From contig NZ_JAFCLN010000001.1 in the NCBI RefSeq assembly GCF_018129385.1, positions 682,001 to 746,000 of the forward strand: a stretch of DNA of 64,000 nt, given 5' to 3'. Shown here piece by piece: positions 1-7,956 of this stretch; the first letter of the stretch is position 1, and every line of letters begins with the position of its first letter. Source of the DNA: Bradyrhizobium lablabi. Its GTDB lineage: Bacteria; Pseudomonadota; Alphaproteobacteria; Rhizobiales; Xanthobacteraceae. The position numbers and the translations under genes are program-made. Under the pieces are notes generated by a model. That model was not told the origin of the DNA and did not search any database. It saw nothing but the letters and a program-made list of their open reading frames with translations.

Positions 1-249
1 GGCGTCGTGGTGTCGGAAATGCTGATCTCCTCGGCCGGCATCGGCTATCTGATCTCGCGTTACCGGACCATCCTGGACAGCCCGCACGTGTTTGCCGGCG
101 TGCTGCTGGTGCTGTTCATGGCGATCGCCTTCAACGCCGCGATCAAATGGGTCGAGGGCAAGGCTGCGATCTGGCAGACCGGTACGCGCGGCGGCGAAAG
201 CGCGACTGAGGAGATCGCTCCCGCCCGCACGCTGCAACCGGCGACCTGA
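1..249 (+). CDS. ABC transporter permease, C-terminal fragment
   Basis: The reading frame is open from base 1, so the 5' end lies outside the window and only about 82 residues remain. Visible are a hydrophobic helix (roughly FAGVLLVLFMAIAFNAAI) and a short polar tail, after a stretch with SEMLISSAGIGYLI. This resembles the last membrane segment of SsuC/TauC-type permeases of the nitrate/sulfonate/taurine class, whose conserved region has a similar 'S-x-G-L-G-Y-L-I' pattern. The gene probably belongs to an import operon to the left. The following deacetylase starts 10 bases after its stop and may be co-transcribed. The family call rests on a short fragment. Confidence 0.7.
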   Translation, partial: GVVVSEMLISSAGIGYLISRYRTILDSPHVFAGVLLVLFMAIAFNAAIKWVEGKAAIWQTGTRGGESATEEIAPARTLQPAT

Positions 250-259
250 GGAAGCGCCC

Positions 260-925
260 GTGTTCGACCTGACGCTTTCGTTCGACAACGGCCCCTCGCC
301 CGGCGTCACCCCGCTGGTGCTCGACGTGCTGGCGGAACGCGGCATCAAGACAACGTTCTTCGTCGTCGGCGAACAACTCGGCGACCCCGAATGCCGCCGG
401 CTGATGCGCCGCGCCCATGCCGAAGGACACTGGATCGGCAATCACACCTTTACGCATTCGGTGCCGCTCGGCCGCCAGCGCGACGGCAATTCCGCCGAGA
501 ACGAGATCGGCCGCACGCAAGCCGCGATCGGCGATCTCGCGCATCCGGACCGCCTGTTCCGCCCCTTCGGCGGTGGCGGCAATCTTGACGAGGGCCTGCT
601 GAAACCGTCCGTCGTGAACTATCTCGTCCGCAACCGCTTCACCTGCGTGCTCTGGAATGCGATCCCGCATGACTGGGACGATCCCGAACGCTGGGTCGAG
701 CGCGCGCTGGATCAATGCCGCGCGCAGCCGTGGAGCCTGATGGTGCTGCACGATCTGCCCACCGGCGCAATGAATCGCCTGGAGGAATTCCTCGGTCGCG
801 TGAAAGCGATCGGCGCCCGTATGCATCAGGATTTCCCACCGGCCTGCGTGCCGATCCGCCGCGGCGAGATCGCGCTACCGCTCAATTCCTACGTCTCCTC
901 CATCGAAGAAAGTACCTCCCAATGA
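260..925 (+). CDS. Polysaccharide deacetylase (NodB domain) family protein
   Basis: A 221-residue NodB-fold protein, expected to hydrolyse N-acyl groups of sugars or related amides using a metal. GTG at 260 is chosen because family similarity begins there; an upstream ATG in frame would overlap the permease. Motif 1 reads SFDNGPS (residues 7-13) where the family usually has TFDDGP, so the second Asp, a metal ligand, is Asn. Motif 2 is intact with NHTFTH (H62, H66). RPFGGGGN replaces the usual RPPYG, and a late VLHD supplies the last His. There is no signal peptide, so it is probably cytoplasmic. Its stop overlaps the next start (ATGA), implying translational coupling with the FAA hydrolase. 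The substrate is unknown. Confidence 0.8.
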   Translation: MFDLTLSFDNGPSPGVTPLVLDVLAERGIKTTFFVVGEQLGDPECRRLMRRAHAEGHWIGNHTFTHSVPLGRQRDGNSAENEIGRTQAAIGDLAHPDRLFRPFGGGGNLDEGLLKPSVVNYLVRNRFTCVLWNAIPHDWDDPERWVERALDQCRAQPWSLMVLHDLPTGAMNRLEEFLGRVKAIGARMHQDFPPACVPIRRGEIALPLNSYVSSIEESTSQ

Positions 926-1791
926 AGATCGCAAGTTTCAAGGCCGGCTCCGTCGCAAGCTACGGCATCGTGACCGACAGCGGCGTGATCGACGCCGGAC
1001 GGCGGCTGAAGGATTTGCCGACCTTGAAGGCGTTGCTGACGAAGGGATCGGTCGATGCGCTGAAGGTGCTGACGGGGGAGCGCGCAGACTACGCATTGAA
1101 GGACATCGAGCTTCTTCCCACCGTGCCCGATCCCGACAAGATTTTTTGCATCGGCGTCAACTACGCCACGCATCTGGCCGAGAGCGGCCACCCCACCCCG
1201 CCGCATCCGATGATCTTCACGCGCTTCGCCAACAGCCAGGTCGGCGGCGGCCAGCCGATGATCCGCCCGCTGGAATCCGAGCGTTTCGATTATGAAGGCG
1301 AGATGGCCGTCATCGTCGGCAGGCGCGGCCGGCGCATCTCACGCGAGAATGCGCTGAAGCATGTCGCGGGCTATGCCTGCTACAATGACGGCAGCATCCG
1401 CGACTGGCAGCGCCACACCTCGCAATTCGCGCCCGGCAAGAACTTTGCCGGCACCGGCGGCTTCGGCCCGTGGATGGTGACGACGGATGAAATATCAGAC
1501 ATCAGCAAGCAGACCATTGCGACGCGGCTGAACGGCGTCGAGGTGCAGGCCGCACCCATCTCCGACCTCGTGTTCGACGTGCCAGCCCTGATCGCCTATT
1601 GCTCGACCTTCACCGAGCTGGTGCCCGGCGACGTCATCGTCACCGGCACCACCGGCGGCGTCGGCGCCTACCGCACGCCGCCGCTCTGGATGAAGGACGG
1701 CGATGTGGTTGAGGTGGAGATTTCCGGCATCGGCGTGCTGCGCAATCCCGTGAAGGATGAAGTGGCCGCCAGCGCAACGCGTGCCGCCTGA
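922..1791 (+). CDS. Fumarylacetoacetate hydrolase (FAA) family protein
   Basis: A 289-residue member of the FAA hydrolase superfamily, which cleaves C-C bonds in, or isomerises or decarboxylates, beta-diketo acids from aromatic catabolism. ATG at 922 overlaps the previous stop, which fixes the start. Metal-site signatures are visible: a D-Y-E-G-E-M segment followed by VIVGRRG, and the downstream CYNDGSIRDWQ. The C-terminal GDVIVTGTTGGVG stretch is also typical. The size fits the small cytosolic type (about 280-290 residues) rather than the 420-residue eukaryotic fumarylacetoacetase. It is coupled to the deacetylase-like gene, so the two probably work in one degradation route. The exact substrate cannot be read from sequence. 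Confidence 0.9.
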   Translation: MKIASFKAGSVASYGIVTDSGVIDAGRRLKDLPTLKALLTKGSVDALKVLTGERADYALKDIELLPTVPDPDKIFCIGVNYATHLAESGHPTPPHPMIFTRFANSQVGGGQPMIRPLESERFDYEGEMAVIVGRRGRRISRENALKHVAGYACYNDGSIRDWQRHTSQFAPGKNFAGTGGFGPWMVTTDEISDISKQTIATRLNGVEVQAAPISDLVFDVPALIAYCSTFTELVPGDVIVTGTTGGVGAYRTPPLWMKDGDVVEVEISGIGVLRNPVKDEVAASATRAA

Positions 1792-1824
1792 ACCAAGCGA
1801 ACCAACAACAAGAAGGAGGACATC

Positions 1825-2868
1825 ATGAACCTGCCCAGGCATCTTCTGCCCACCACCGTCGTCGGCAGCTACCCGCAGCCGGAATGGCTGGTCGACCGCG
1901 CCATGCTGTCAAAAGTCGTGCCGCGCACGCGCCTGCACGCGATGTGGCGCCTTCCCGCTGAACATCTCGAGGAAGCGCAGGATGACGCCACCATCGTCGC
2001 CATCAGGGACATGGAGCGCGCCGGCATCGACATCGTCACCGATGGCGAAATCCGCCGCGAAAGCTATTCCAACCGCTTCGCCACCGCACTCGAAGGCATC
2101 GACGACGAGAACCCCGCCATCATCACCGCCCGCACCGGCAGCCAGAAGACACCGGTGCCGCGCGTGGTCGGCCCGGTCAAGCGCACGCAGCCGGTCGAAT
2201 TGCGCGACATGCAGTTCCTGCGGAAAAACACCGAGCACGCCGCCAAGATCACCCTGCCCGGCCCGTTCACGATGAGCCAGCAGGCCAAGAACGAGTTCTA
2301 CAAGGACGACGAAGAGTGCGCGCTGGCCTTTGCGGCGGCCGTCAACGCCGAGGCGCTCGACCTGCAAAAAGCCGGCGCCGATGTGATCCAGCTCGACGAA
2401 CCCTGGGTGCGCAACAATCCGGAGCTGGCCAAGCGCTATGCGGTGAAAGCGATCAACCGCGCGCTGGAAGGCATTACGGTGCCGACCGTGGTGCATCTGT
2501 GCTTCGGCTATGCCGCCGTGGTGCCGGGCTCGACCAAGCCTGCGGGCTATTCCTTCCTCGCCGAGCTCGATGATACCAAGGCGGACCAGATCTCGATCGA
2601 GGCGGCGCAGCCAAAGCTCGATCTCGGCGTGCTGAAGGACCTGTCGTCGAAGAAGATCATGCTGGGCGTGCTCGACCTCGGCAATCCCGAGATCGAGCCG
2701 GCCTCCGTGGTCGCCGACCGCATCCGCAACGGGCTGAAGCATGTGCCAGCGGAACGGCTGGTGGTCGCGCCGGATTGCGGCATGAAATACATGCCGCGCC
2801 ATGTCGCGTTCGGAAAGCTGAAGGCGATGTGCGACGCGGCGGCGACGGTGCGGAAAGAGATCGGCTAG
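1825..2868 (+). CDS. MetE-like cobalamin-independent methyltransferase (C-terminal domain type)
   Basis: A 347-residue protein matching only the catalytic C-terminal half of cobalamin-independent methionine synthase (full MetE is about 750 residues). The zinc ligands are recognisable: H224-x-C226 in VVHLCFGY, E259 in SIEA, and C318 in APDCGMKY. Near the N-terminus VVGSYPQPEW and TDGEIRRESY are typical. A good ribosome site (AAGAAGGAGGA) precedes the ATG. Stand-alone proteins of this type often transfer methyl groups in catabolism rather than make methionine. It follows the FAA hydrolase after 33 bases on the same strand, so co-transcription is likely. The methyl donor and acceptor are unknown. 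Confidence 0.85.
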   Translation: MNLPRHLLPTTVVGSYPQPEWLVDRAMLSKVVPRTRLHAMWRLPAEHLEEAQDDATIVAIRDMERAGIDIVTDGEIRRESYSNRFATALEGIDDENPAIITARTGSQKTPVPRVVGPVKRTQPVELRDMQFLRKNTEHAAKITLPGPFTMSQQAKNEFYKDDEECALAFAAAVNAEALDLQKAGADVIQLDEPWVRNNPELAKRYAVKAINRALEGITVPTVVHLCFGYAAVVPGSTKPAGYSFLAELDDTKADQISIEAAQPKLDLGVLKDLSSKKIMLGVLDLGNPEIEPASVVADRIRNGLKHVPAERLVVAPDCGMKYMPRHVAFGKLKAMCDAAATVRKEIG

Positions 2869-3222
2869 CAAGCGATGGTGCCGATCCGGCGCTATTTTTT
2901 GCTTCCAACCAAAATATCGAAAACAACCCCATGCACAGTAGCGGGCCGGCCGCAGCCGGCCTGCAAGACGGCTTGACACGTCGGGCAAATCACTGGCATT
3001 GCCCCACCATCGCGCTGGTGTCAAGCGCCCCTTGTCGTCCGGCGCACCCGTGGCGCAGCGTGACCAAATACCACTCTCAAATGAAGAAAGACGTGGATGG
3101 CCGGGACAGGCCCGGCCATGACGAGAGAAGCGGGCAACGTCGCAAGTAGACCGGCTAGCGCCCGAAAATTCCGCTGGCACACCGCCTTGTTGACGTGCGA
3201 CGCAGGATGATATCGAAGGGCC
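2869..3222. other. Intergenic region, 354 bp, no gene seen
   Basis: No convincing coding frame. The short frames here lack starts with ribosome sites and do not resemble any family. The right half contains a palindromic repeat (about 3091-3125, listed separately). The promoter of acetoacetyl-CoA synthetase should lie here, but I could not place convincing -35/-10 boxes. Confidence 0.6.
3091..3125. repeat. Short palindromic intergenic repeat
   Basis: ATGGCCGGG at 3097-3105 pairs with CCCGGCCAT at 3111-3119 across a 5-base loop, inside a longer conserved-looking block that begins ACGTGGATGG and ends CATGACGA. Blocks of this wording are scattered between genes in Bradyrhizobium genomes. I recognise the family from general knowledge; only one copy is in this window. 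Confidence 0.6.
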
Positions 3223-5262
3223 ATGACAGCCCCCTACGTCCCCCAGATCGCCGTTTACCGCCAATGGCTCGCCGACAAGCGCAGGCTGAAATTTTCCTCG
3301 TTCGAGGAGATGCGGCAATGGTCGGTCCGCGATCTCGACGCGTACTGGCAGAGCATCTGGGACTATTTTGAAATCCAGTCGCCGACGCCACACAGCGCGG
3401 TGCTGGCGCAGCGGAAGATGCCTGATACCGTCTGGTTTCCGGGCGCTACCGTCAACTATGCCCGGCAGGTGCTGCGTCATGTCGAGGCAGCGGACGCGGC
3501 TGGCGTGCCGGCGATCGTCTCCAGCGGCGAAGACGGGGTGCTGAAGGAAACGAGCTGGCGCGAGTTGCGGCGCAAGGTCGCCGCGCTCGCGGTTCATCTG
3601 AGGCGCCAAGGCGTCGGGTCCGGCGATCGTGTCGCGGCTTATCTGCCGAACATTTCCGAGACGATCATTGCCTTCCTTGCCACCGCGAGCATCGGCGCGA
3701 TCTGGAGCGTGTGCGCGCCAGACATGGCGGCGCCCGCGGTGATCGATCGCTTCAAGCAGATCGAGCCGAAGGTGCTGATCGCCTGCGATGCGGTGACGTA
3801 TGCCGGCAAGCGGCATGACCGCAATGGTGTGATCGACGAACTACGCCGTGCGCTGCCGACGGTTGCGCATTTCATCCGGCATGGCGAGGCTGCTATCGGC
3901 AGCGATCCCCTGCTCGCGGATATCCTTGCCGCCACCGGCGACGAGATCGACGCGTTCGAGCCGGCATGGCTGCCGTTCGACCATCCGCTCTGGATTGTCT
4001 ATTCCAGCGGCACCACCGGATTGCCGAAACCGATCGTGCACGGCCATGGCGGCATCATCATCGTGGCGCTGCCGCTCAACGTGCTGCACAACGACATCGG
4101 CTGTAGCTACGCACAGAACTCGTTCGGTGAGCGCTACCACTGGTACAGCTCGACCGGCTGGATCATGTGGAACTGCCAGGTCGCCGGCCTGCTCGGCGGC
4201 ACCACGGTATGCATCTTCGACGGCAGTCCCGGCGGATCAAAGGATAAGCCGGACTGGACCACGCTGTGGCGCTTTGCGGCCGCAGCGAAGGCGACATTCT
4301 TCGGAGCCGGTGCCGCGTTCTTTGCGAACTGCCAGAAGGCGGAAATCGATCTTGCCGCCGCCGGCGACCTGTCGCGGCTGCGCGCACTCGGATCGACCGG
4401 CTCGCCGCTGTCGGCCGAAACGCAGCAGTGGTTCACCGACGGATTTGCGCGTCTCGCCAAGCTCAACGGCAGCGAGGCGCAGAAGAACATGCGCTGGTCC
4501 AATATGTCGGGCGGCACCGATTTTGCCGGCGCCTTCATCGGCGCCAATCCCGAATTGCCGCAGGTGGCCGGCAGCATGCAGTGCCGTATCCTTGGCTGCG
4601 CGGTCGAGGCGTTCGACGAGCACGGCCGTGCCGTGATCGATGAGGTCGGCGAGCTCGTCTGCACCGAGCCGCTGCCATCGATGCCGCTATATTTCTGGAA
4701 CGATGAAAACAACGAGCGCTATCTCGGCAGCTATTTTGACACCTATGGCGACAATTTCGACGGCAGCGGCCGCGGGCCGGTGTGGCGGCATGGCGACTGG
4801 CTGAAGATCCAGGCCGACGGCTCCTGCGTGATCTACGGCCGAAGCGATGCCACCATCAACCGGCACGGCCTGCGCATGGGCACCAGCGAACTCTATTCGG
4901 CGATCGAGGCCTTGCCGGAGGTGCTGGATAGCATGGTGGTCGACCTCGAATATCTCGGGCGCGAAAGCTACATGCCGCTGTTCGTGGTGCTGCGCGAGGG
5001 CCATGCGCTGGACGATGCGATGAAGGCACGGATCAACAAGGCGATCGAAGCCGGCCTGTCGCGCCGCTTCCTGCCGAACGAGATTTTTGCGGTGGCGGAA
5101 ATCCCGCGCACCCTGTCCGGCAAGAAGCAGGAACTGCCGATCAAGAAGCTGCTGCTGGGGCACCCGATCGAGAAGGTGATCAACAAGGATGCGATGGCCA
5201 ATCCGGGGTGTCTTGAGTGGTATTTGGCGTTCGCGAGGGATTACGCGAAGCGGAATAGCTAG
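3223..5262 (+). CDS. aacS: Acetoacetate--CoA ligase
   Basis: A 679-residue AMP-forming ligase of the acetoacetyl-CoA synthetase type, which activates acetoacetate with ATP and CoA in the cytosol. It lets ketone bodies or polyhydroxybutyrate breakdown products enter central metabolism. The N-terminal VYRQWLADKRRLKFSSFEEM resembles the leader domain of acetyl/acetoacetyl-CoA synthetases. The AMP-binding P-loop YSSGTTGLPKP lies near residue 260, and the C-terminal LSGKKQELPIKKL carries the expected catalytic lysine region. Length fits the family (about 650-680). The gene stands alone, facing the DOPA-dioxygenase-like gene, with a palindromic repeat between them. Confidence 0.93.
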   Translation: MTAPYVPQIAVYRQWLADKRRLKFSSFEEMRQWSVRDLDAYWQSIWDYFEIQSPTPHSAVLAQRKMPDTVWFPGATVNYARQVLRHVEAADAAGVPAIVSSGEDGVLKETSWRELRRKVAALAVHLRRQGVGSGDRVAAYLPNISETIIAFLATASIGAIWSVCAPDMAAPAVIDRFKQIEPKVLIACDAVTYAGKRHDRNGVIDELRRALPTVAHFIRHGEAAIGSDPLLADILAATGDEIDAFEPAWLPFDHPLWIVYSSGTTGLPKPIVHGHGGIIIVALPLNVLHNDIGCSYAQNSFGERYHWYSSTGWIMWNCQVAGLLGGTTVCIFDGSPGGSKDKPDWTTLWRFAAAAKATFFGAGAAFFANCQKAEIDLAAAGDLSRLRALGSTGSPLSAETQQWFTDGFARLAKLNGSEAQKNMRWSNMSGGTDFAGAFIGANPELPQVAGSMQCRILGCAVEAFDEHGRAVIDEVGELVCTEPLPSMPLYFWNDENNERYLGSYFDTYGDNFDGSGRGPVWRHGDWLKIQADGSCVIYGRSDATINRHGLRMGTSELYSAIEALPEVLDSMVVDLEYLGRESYMPLFVVLREGHALDDAMKARINKAIEAGLSRRFLPNEIFAVAEIPRTLSGKKQELPIKKLLLGHPIEKVINKDAMANPGCLEWYLAFARDYAKRNS

Positions 5263-5265
5263 GAA

Positions 5266-5388
5266 CCGTCATTGCGAGGAGCGCTTGCGACGAAGCAATC
5301 CAGCTTCCTTGCTGCGGCCAAGCTGGATTGCTTCGCGGAGCCTGTCATCGGGCGCGCATTCGCGCGACCCGTTGGCTCGCAATGACGG
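5266..5388. repeat. Nested palindromic intergenic repeat between convergent genes
   Basis: Outer arms CCGTCATTGCGA (5266-5277) and TCGCAATGACGG (5377-5388) are perfect inverted copies. Inside them, a 16-bp perfect stem, 5291-5306 against 5320-5335 (GAAGCAATCCAGCTT core), encloses a 13-base loop. This is the 'cattgcgaggagcg...aagcaatcc' class of repeat common between genes in Bradyrhizobium. Placed between two converging genes, it may also act as a two-way transcription barrier; that role is inference. Confidence 0.75.
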
Positions 5389-5404
5389 TGGGGCTACGAC
5401 CTGA

Positions 5405-5827
5405 TCACGGCCGCAGCGTCGGCGTCGTATTCGGCGTAAGCGGCAGCTCGGCTTCCGCCTCCTCCGGCAGCTTGTCGCCGTGAACATCGAGCGGCTTGCC
5501 GATCCACAGGGGATCGTCGAGATGATCGCGGCGCGGATTGGTGGTGTTGGGATGCACGAGGATGCTGAGGCCAAGACTGTTGAGCATCAGCCAGGGCACC
5601 AGTTCGGCGAATACTTCCTTCGCAAAAGCGACCTGGTACATCGCCTGATCGTGCGGCCCCACCTTCGCATCATGCCAGCGGCCGAGCGTGACGGAAAAGC
5701 GCTCGCCGATCCAGCGGCGCAGCCGCTCGGCATCCGTGCGCGTCGTCGCCGGATCGTAATAGACATGGGCGTGATAGCTGGCGATCTCGCCGAGCGGGCG
5801 CGGGTCATCGGCCTTCTGATTGGTCAT
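5405..5827 (-). CDS. DOPA 4,5-dioxygenase family protein
   Basis: A 140-residue protein of the small DOPA 4,5-dioxygenase family. Fungal and bacterial members perform extradiol cleavage of catechol-type rings. Family landmarks are [11 protein letters not shown] near the N-terminus, [11 protein letters not shown] in the middle, and LVHPNT followed by [10 protein letters not shown]; these provide the conserved histidines. Length matches the family (about 110-150). It has no signal peptide and stands alone, converging with acetoacetyl-CoA synthetase. The substrate in bacteria is mostly unknown, so ring cleavage is a family-based prediction. Confidence 0.88.
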   Translation of the reverse strand: MTNQKADDPRPLGEIASYHAHVYYDPATTRTDAERLRRWIGERFSVTLGRWHDAKVGPHDQAMYQVAFAKEVFAELVPWLMLNSLGLSILVHPNTTNPRRDHLDDPLWIGKPLDVHGDKLPEEAEAELPLTPNTTPTLRP

Positions 5828-6054
5828 TGCTGATATCCCTTATCGCAAGTCACGCTGCTCGATCACGTTGCAGCGATCCATCGGTTATTCTTGTTCGCAT
5901 GTCTAGCTCGAATGACCGCATCTCGCCATCACCACCTCCCGCTGTGTTGAAGCAACGTGAAGCAACGCGCCTTTAAGTGCGTTGCAGCGATGCCATCTCT
6001 GCGGGATCGGGAGGCCGATCCCTTTGGCTTGCCGTATCGCAATGGAGATAACCG

Positions 6055-6342
6055 ATGACCACACTGAAACTCTTGTCGGCCGGACTGATCGCTGTAGGCA
6101 TGCTGGCAACTCCGGCCATGGCGCGCGTGCATCATCCGAGCCATCGCAATGTCGCGCCGGATGCGGAGGTGTATGCCGCCCCGGCCGGCGGCTACGGCTA
6201 CGCCTATGGACCGGGCTGCACCCCGGCTCCGCGCGTCGGCGCATTCGCAACGCAGCCGTGGGATAATTCCACGCCCTGTGAGCCCTCCTACTCTTACGAC
6301 TCAGGGGGCTACTACATGGGTTACCCGGGCTACGCCTATTAA
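6055..6342 (+). CDS. Small secreted Gly/Tyr-rich hypothetical protein
   Basis: A 95-residue protein with a clear signal peptide (MTTLKLLSAGLIAVGMLATPAMA, cleavage probably after AMA). The mature part is rich in Gly, Tyr and Pro (GGYGYAYGPG, SGGYYMGYPGYAY) and has two cysteines. No enzyme domain is visible. ATG at 6055 follows a GGAGA-like ribosome site. Such short exported Tyr/Gly-rich proteins are frequent in Bradyrhizobium and unassigned; a surface or cell-envelope role is only a guess. A hairpin follows at 6429-6455. Confidence 0.65.
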   Translation: MTTLKLLSAGLIAVGMLATPAMARVHHPSHRNVAPDAEVYAAPAGGYGYAYGPGCTPAPRVGAFATQPWDNSTPCEPSYSYDSGGYYMGYPGYAY

Positions 6343-6428
6343 GCCCTGCGGGCCGCAGACACGCTATTCGTTGCTGCCCCGCAACGAGAACGGCTCGGCA
6401 CGCCCCTGAGGCAGATACCTTGAAATGA

Positions 6429-6455
6429 AGGGCCGGAAGTCATGTGTCCGGCCCT
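6429..6455 (+). terminator. Hairpin downstream of the Gly/Tyr-rich protein gene
   Basis: AGGGCCGGA (6429-6437) pairs with TCCGGCCCT (6447-6455) across a 9-base loop. A run of five T follows about 15 bases later, so it is not a textbook rho-independent terminator, but it is the only strong stem between the small gene and the next promoter. Confidence 0.45.
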
Positions 6456-6528
6456 GCTCCCGTGACACTTTTTCCCGCGCCTACCCGGCGGGACGCATCG
6501 CTGCGCCGTTATGACTAGCCAACCCGAG

Positions 6529-6557
6529 TTGACTTTCCGGCACGTTCTCTGAATTAT
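6529..6557 (+). promoter_or_regulatory. Sigma-70-like promoter for the orphan substrate-binding protein
   Basis: TTGACT at 6529-6534 and AATTAT at 6552-6557 are separated by 17 bases, in a locally AT-rich stretch 45 bases upstream of the start codon. A strong ribosome site, GGGGAGG, sits at 6591-6597. The assignment is by motif only. Confidence 0.45.
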
Positions 6558-6602
6558 TTCGCCCCAAGGAAGAAAAAACCAAAATTCAGTGGGGAGGAAA
6601 CG

Positions 6603-7913
6603 ATGCGGACGTCACGCAGAACGCTGCTCAAGAATTCCGCGGCTGCCGCCGCCGTGCTGAGCCTGGATTGGACCTGTGCGCAGGCGCAAGCGGAAACCGT
6701 GCGCATCGGCATGGTCTATGACCTGACCGGCCCGTTCGCCGCCGGCGGTTCGGTGGCCTCCTCGATCGGCGCGCAGATCGCCGTCGATCTCGTCAACGAG
6801 AAGGGCGGCATCGGCGGCAAGCACAAGGTCGCCCCTGTCAGCGCGGACTCCCAGAGTAAGCCCGAGGTCGCGATCAACGAGGCCGTGCGCCTGATCGACC
6901 AGGAGAAGGTCGACATCATCAACGGCGTCTATGCGAGCTCGCACGCGGTGCCGCTGGCGGCCAAGGTCGAGCAGCAGAAAAAGATCCTCTGGATCACGAC
7001 CGCGGTCTCGACTGCCGTGTTCAAGGACAAGAACCTGCAATACGTGTTCCGCGCGCAAATCCATTCCGACCAGTACGGCCAGGCCTTTGCGGGCTTCCTC
7101 ACCGAGCATGCCAAGGCCAAGCTCGGCATGGAGCCAAAGGACGTCAAGGTGGCGCTGATCCATGAGGACGGCCCCTATGGCGTCGGTGTTGCCGCCGCCG
7201 ACGAAGCCTACTGCAAGGAGGCCGGGCTTCAGGTCGTGATGAAGGAAGGCTATTCGGCCTCCGCGCCGGACCTTGGAATCCTGGTGACGAAGCTCAAGCG
7301 CGCGCGAGCCGATGTGATCTCGCATGCCGGCTACAACCCTGATATCACCCTGTTCCTGCGCCAGGCGCGCGAGAACGGCCTCAAGTTCAAGATGCTGTTC
7401 GGGGCCGGCGCGGGCTACAGCCAGCTCGACAAGCTGCGCGAGACGTTCGGCGCCGACATCGACAATTTCTGCAACATCGATCCGGTGCCCGCGCAACTGC
7501 TCGATGCCTCCAAGCTGGCGCCGGGGATCGGCGATCTCACCAAGACCATGGTCGCGCGCTACAAGCAGAAGACCAACGCCACCGACGTGCCGCCGCACTG
7601 CTCGATGGGATTCAACCAGACCTGGATCCTGCTCAACAACGTGCTGCCGGTGGCAAAGGACAAGTATGGCGGCTTCGATCCCGAAGCGATCCGGAAAGCG
7701 GCGCTCGACGTCGATATCCCGGCCGGCGGCACCATCCAGGGCTATGGCGTAAAATTCTTCCGGCCGGGCACGCCGCTCTCCGGCCAGAACGAGCGCTCGA
7801 CGCCGGTGGTGATGCAGAATGCAGGCCAGCACATCTCGGTGGTGTGGCCGACCAACATCCGGACGCAGGACCCGGTGTTCCCGCTGCCGAAATCGTCGGT
7901 GTATGCGAGCTAA
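6603..7913 (+). CDS. Branched-chain amino acid-type ABC transporter substrate-binding protein (orphan)
   Basis: A 436-residue periplasmic binding protein of the Leu/Ile/Val (Peripla_BP_6) class. The N-terminus carries a Tat-like signal, SRRTLLK at residues 4-10 then an Ala-rich segment, with cleavage probably near AQAQA. The mature start ETVRIGMVYDLTGPFAAGG is the usual first strand. No permease or ATPase gene is adjacent, so it must share membrane components encoded elsewhere. It converges with a LuxR-type regulator 43 bases away. The ligand is unknown; family members bind amino acids, amides, urea and aromatic acids. Confidence 0.92.
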   Translation: MRTSRRTLLKNSAAAAAVLSLDWTCAQAQAETVRIGMVYDLTGPFAAGGSVASSIGAQIAVDLVNEKGGIGGKHKVAPVSADSQSKPEVAINEAVRLIDQEKVDIINGVYASSHAVPLAAKVEQQKKILWITTAVSTAVFKDKNLQYVFRAQIHSDQYGQAFAGFLTEHAKAKLGMEPKDVKVALIHEDGPYGVGVAAADEAYCKEAGLQVVMKEGYSASAPDLGILVTKLKRARADVISHAGYNPDITLFLRQARENGLKFKMLFGAGAGYSQLDKLRETFGADIDNFCNIDPVPAQLLDASKLAPGIGDLTKTMVARYKQKTNATDVPPHCSMGFNQTWILLNNVLPVAKDKYGGFDPEAIRKAALDVDIPAGGTIQGYGVKFFRPGTPLSGQNERSTPVVMQNAGQHISVVWPTNIRTQDPVFPLPKSSVYAS

Positions 7914-7956
7914 GCCTTCCTCGCGCGGTGCCCCCTGTGACCGGTCGGTGAAGCAA

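Noticed and set aside
1909..3816. A 635-residue minus-strand open frame
   Set aside because: It spans the MetE-like gene, the intergenic region and the start of aacS on the opposite strand. Its sequence is rich in His/Arg/Gly, typical of antisense reading in high-GC DNA.
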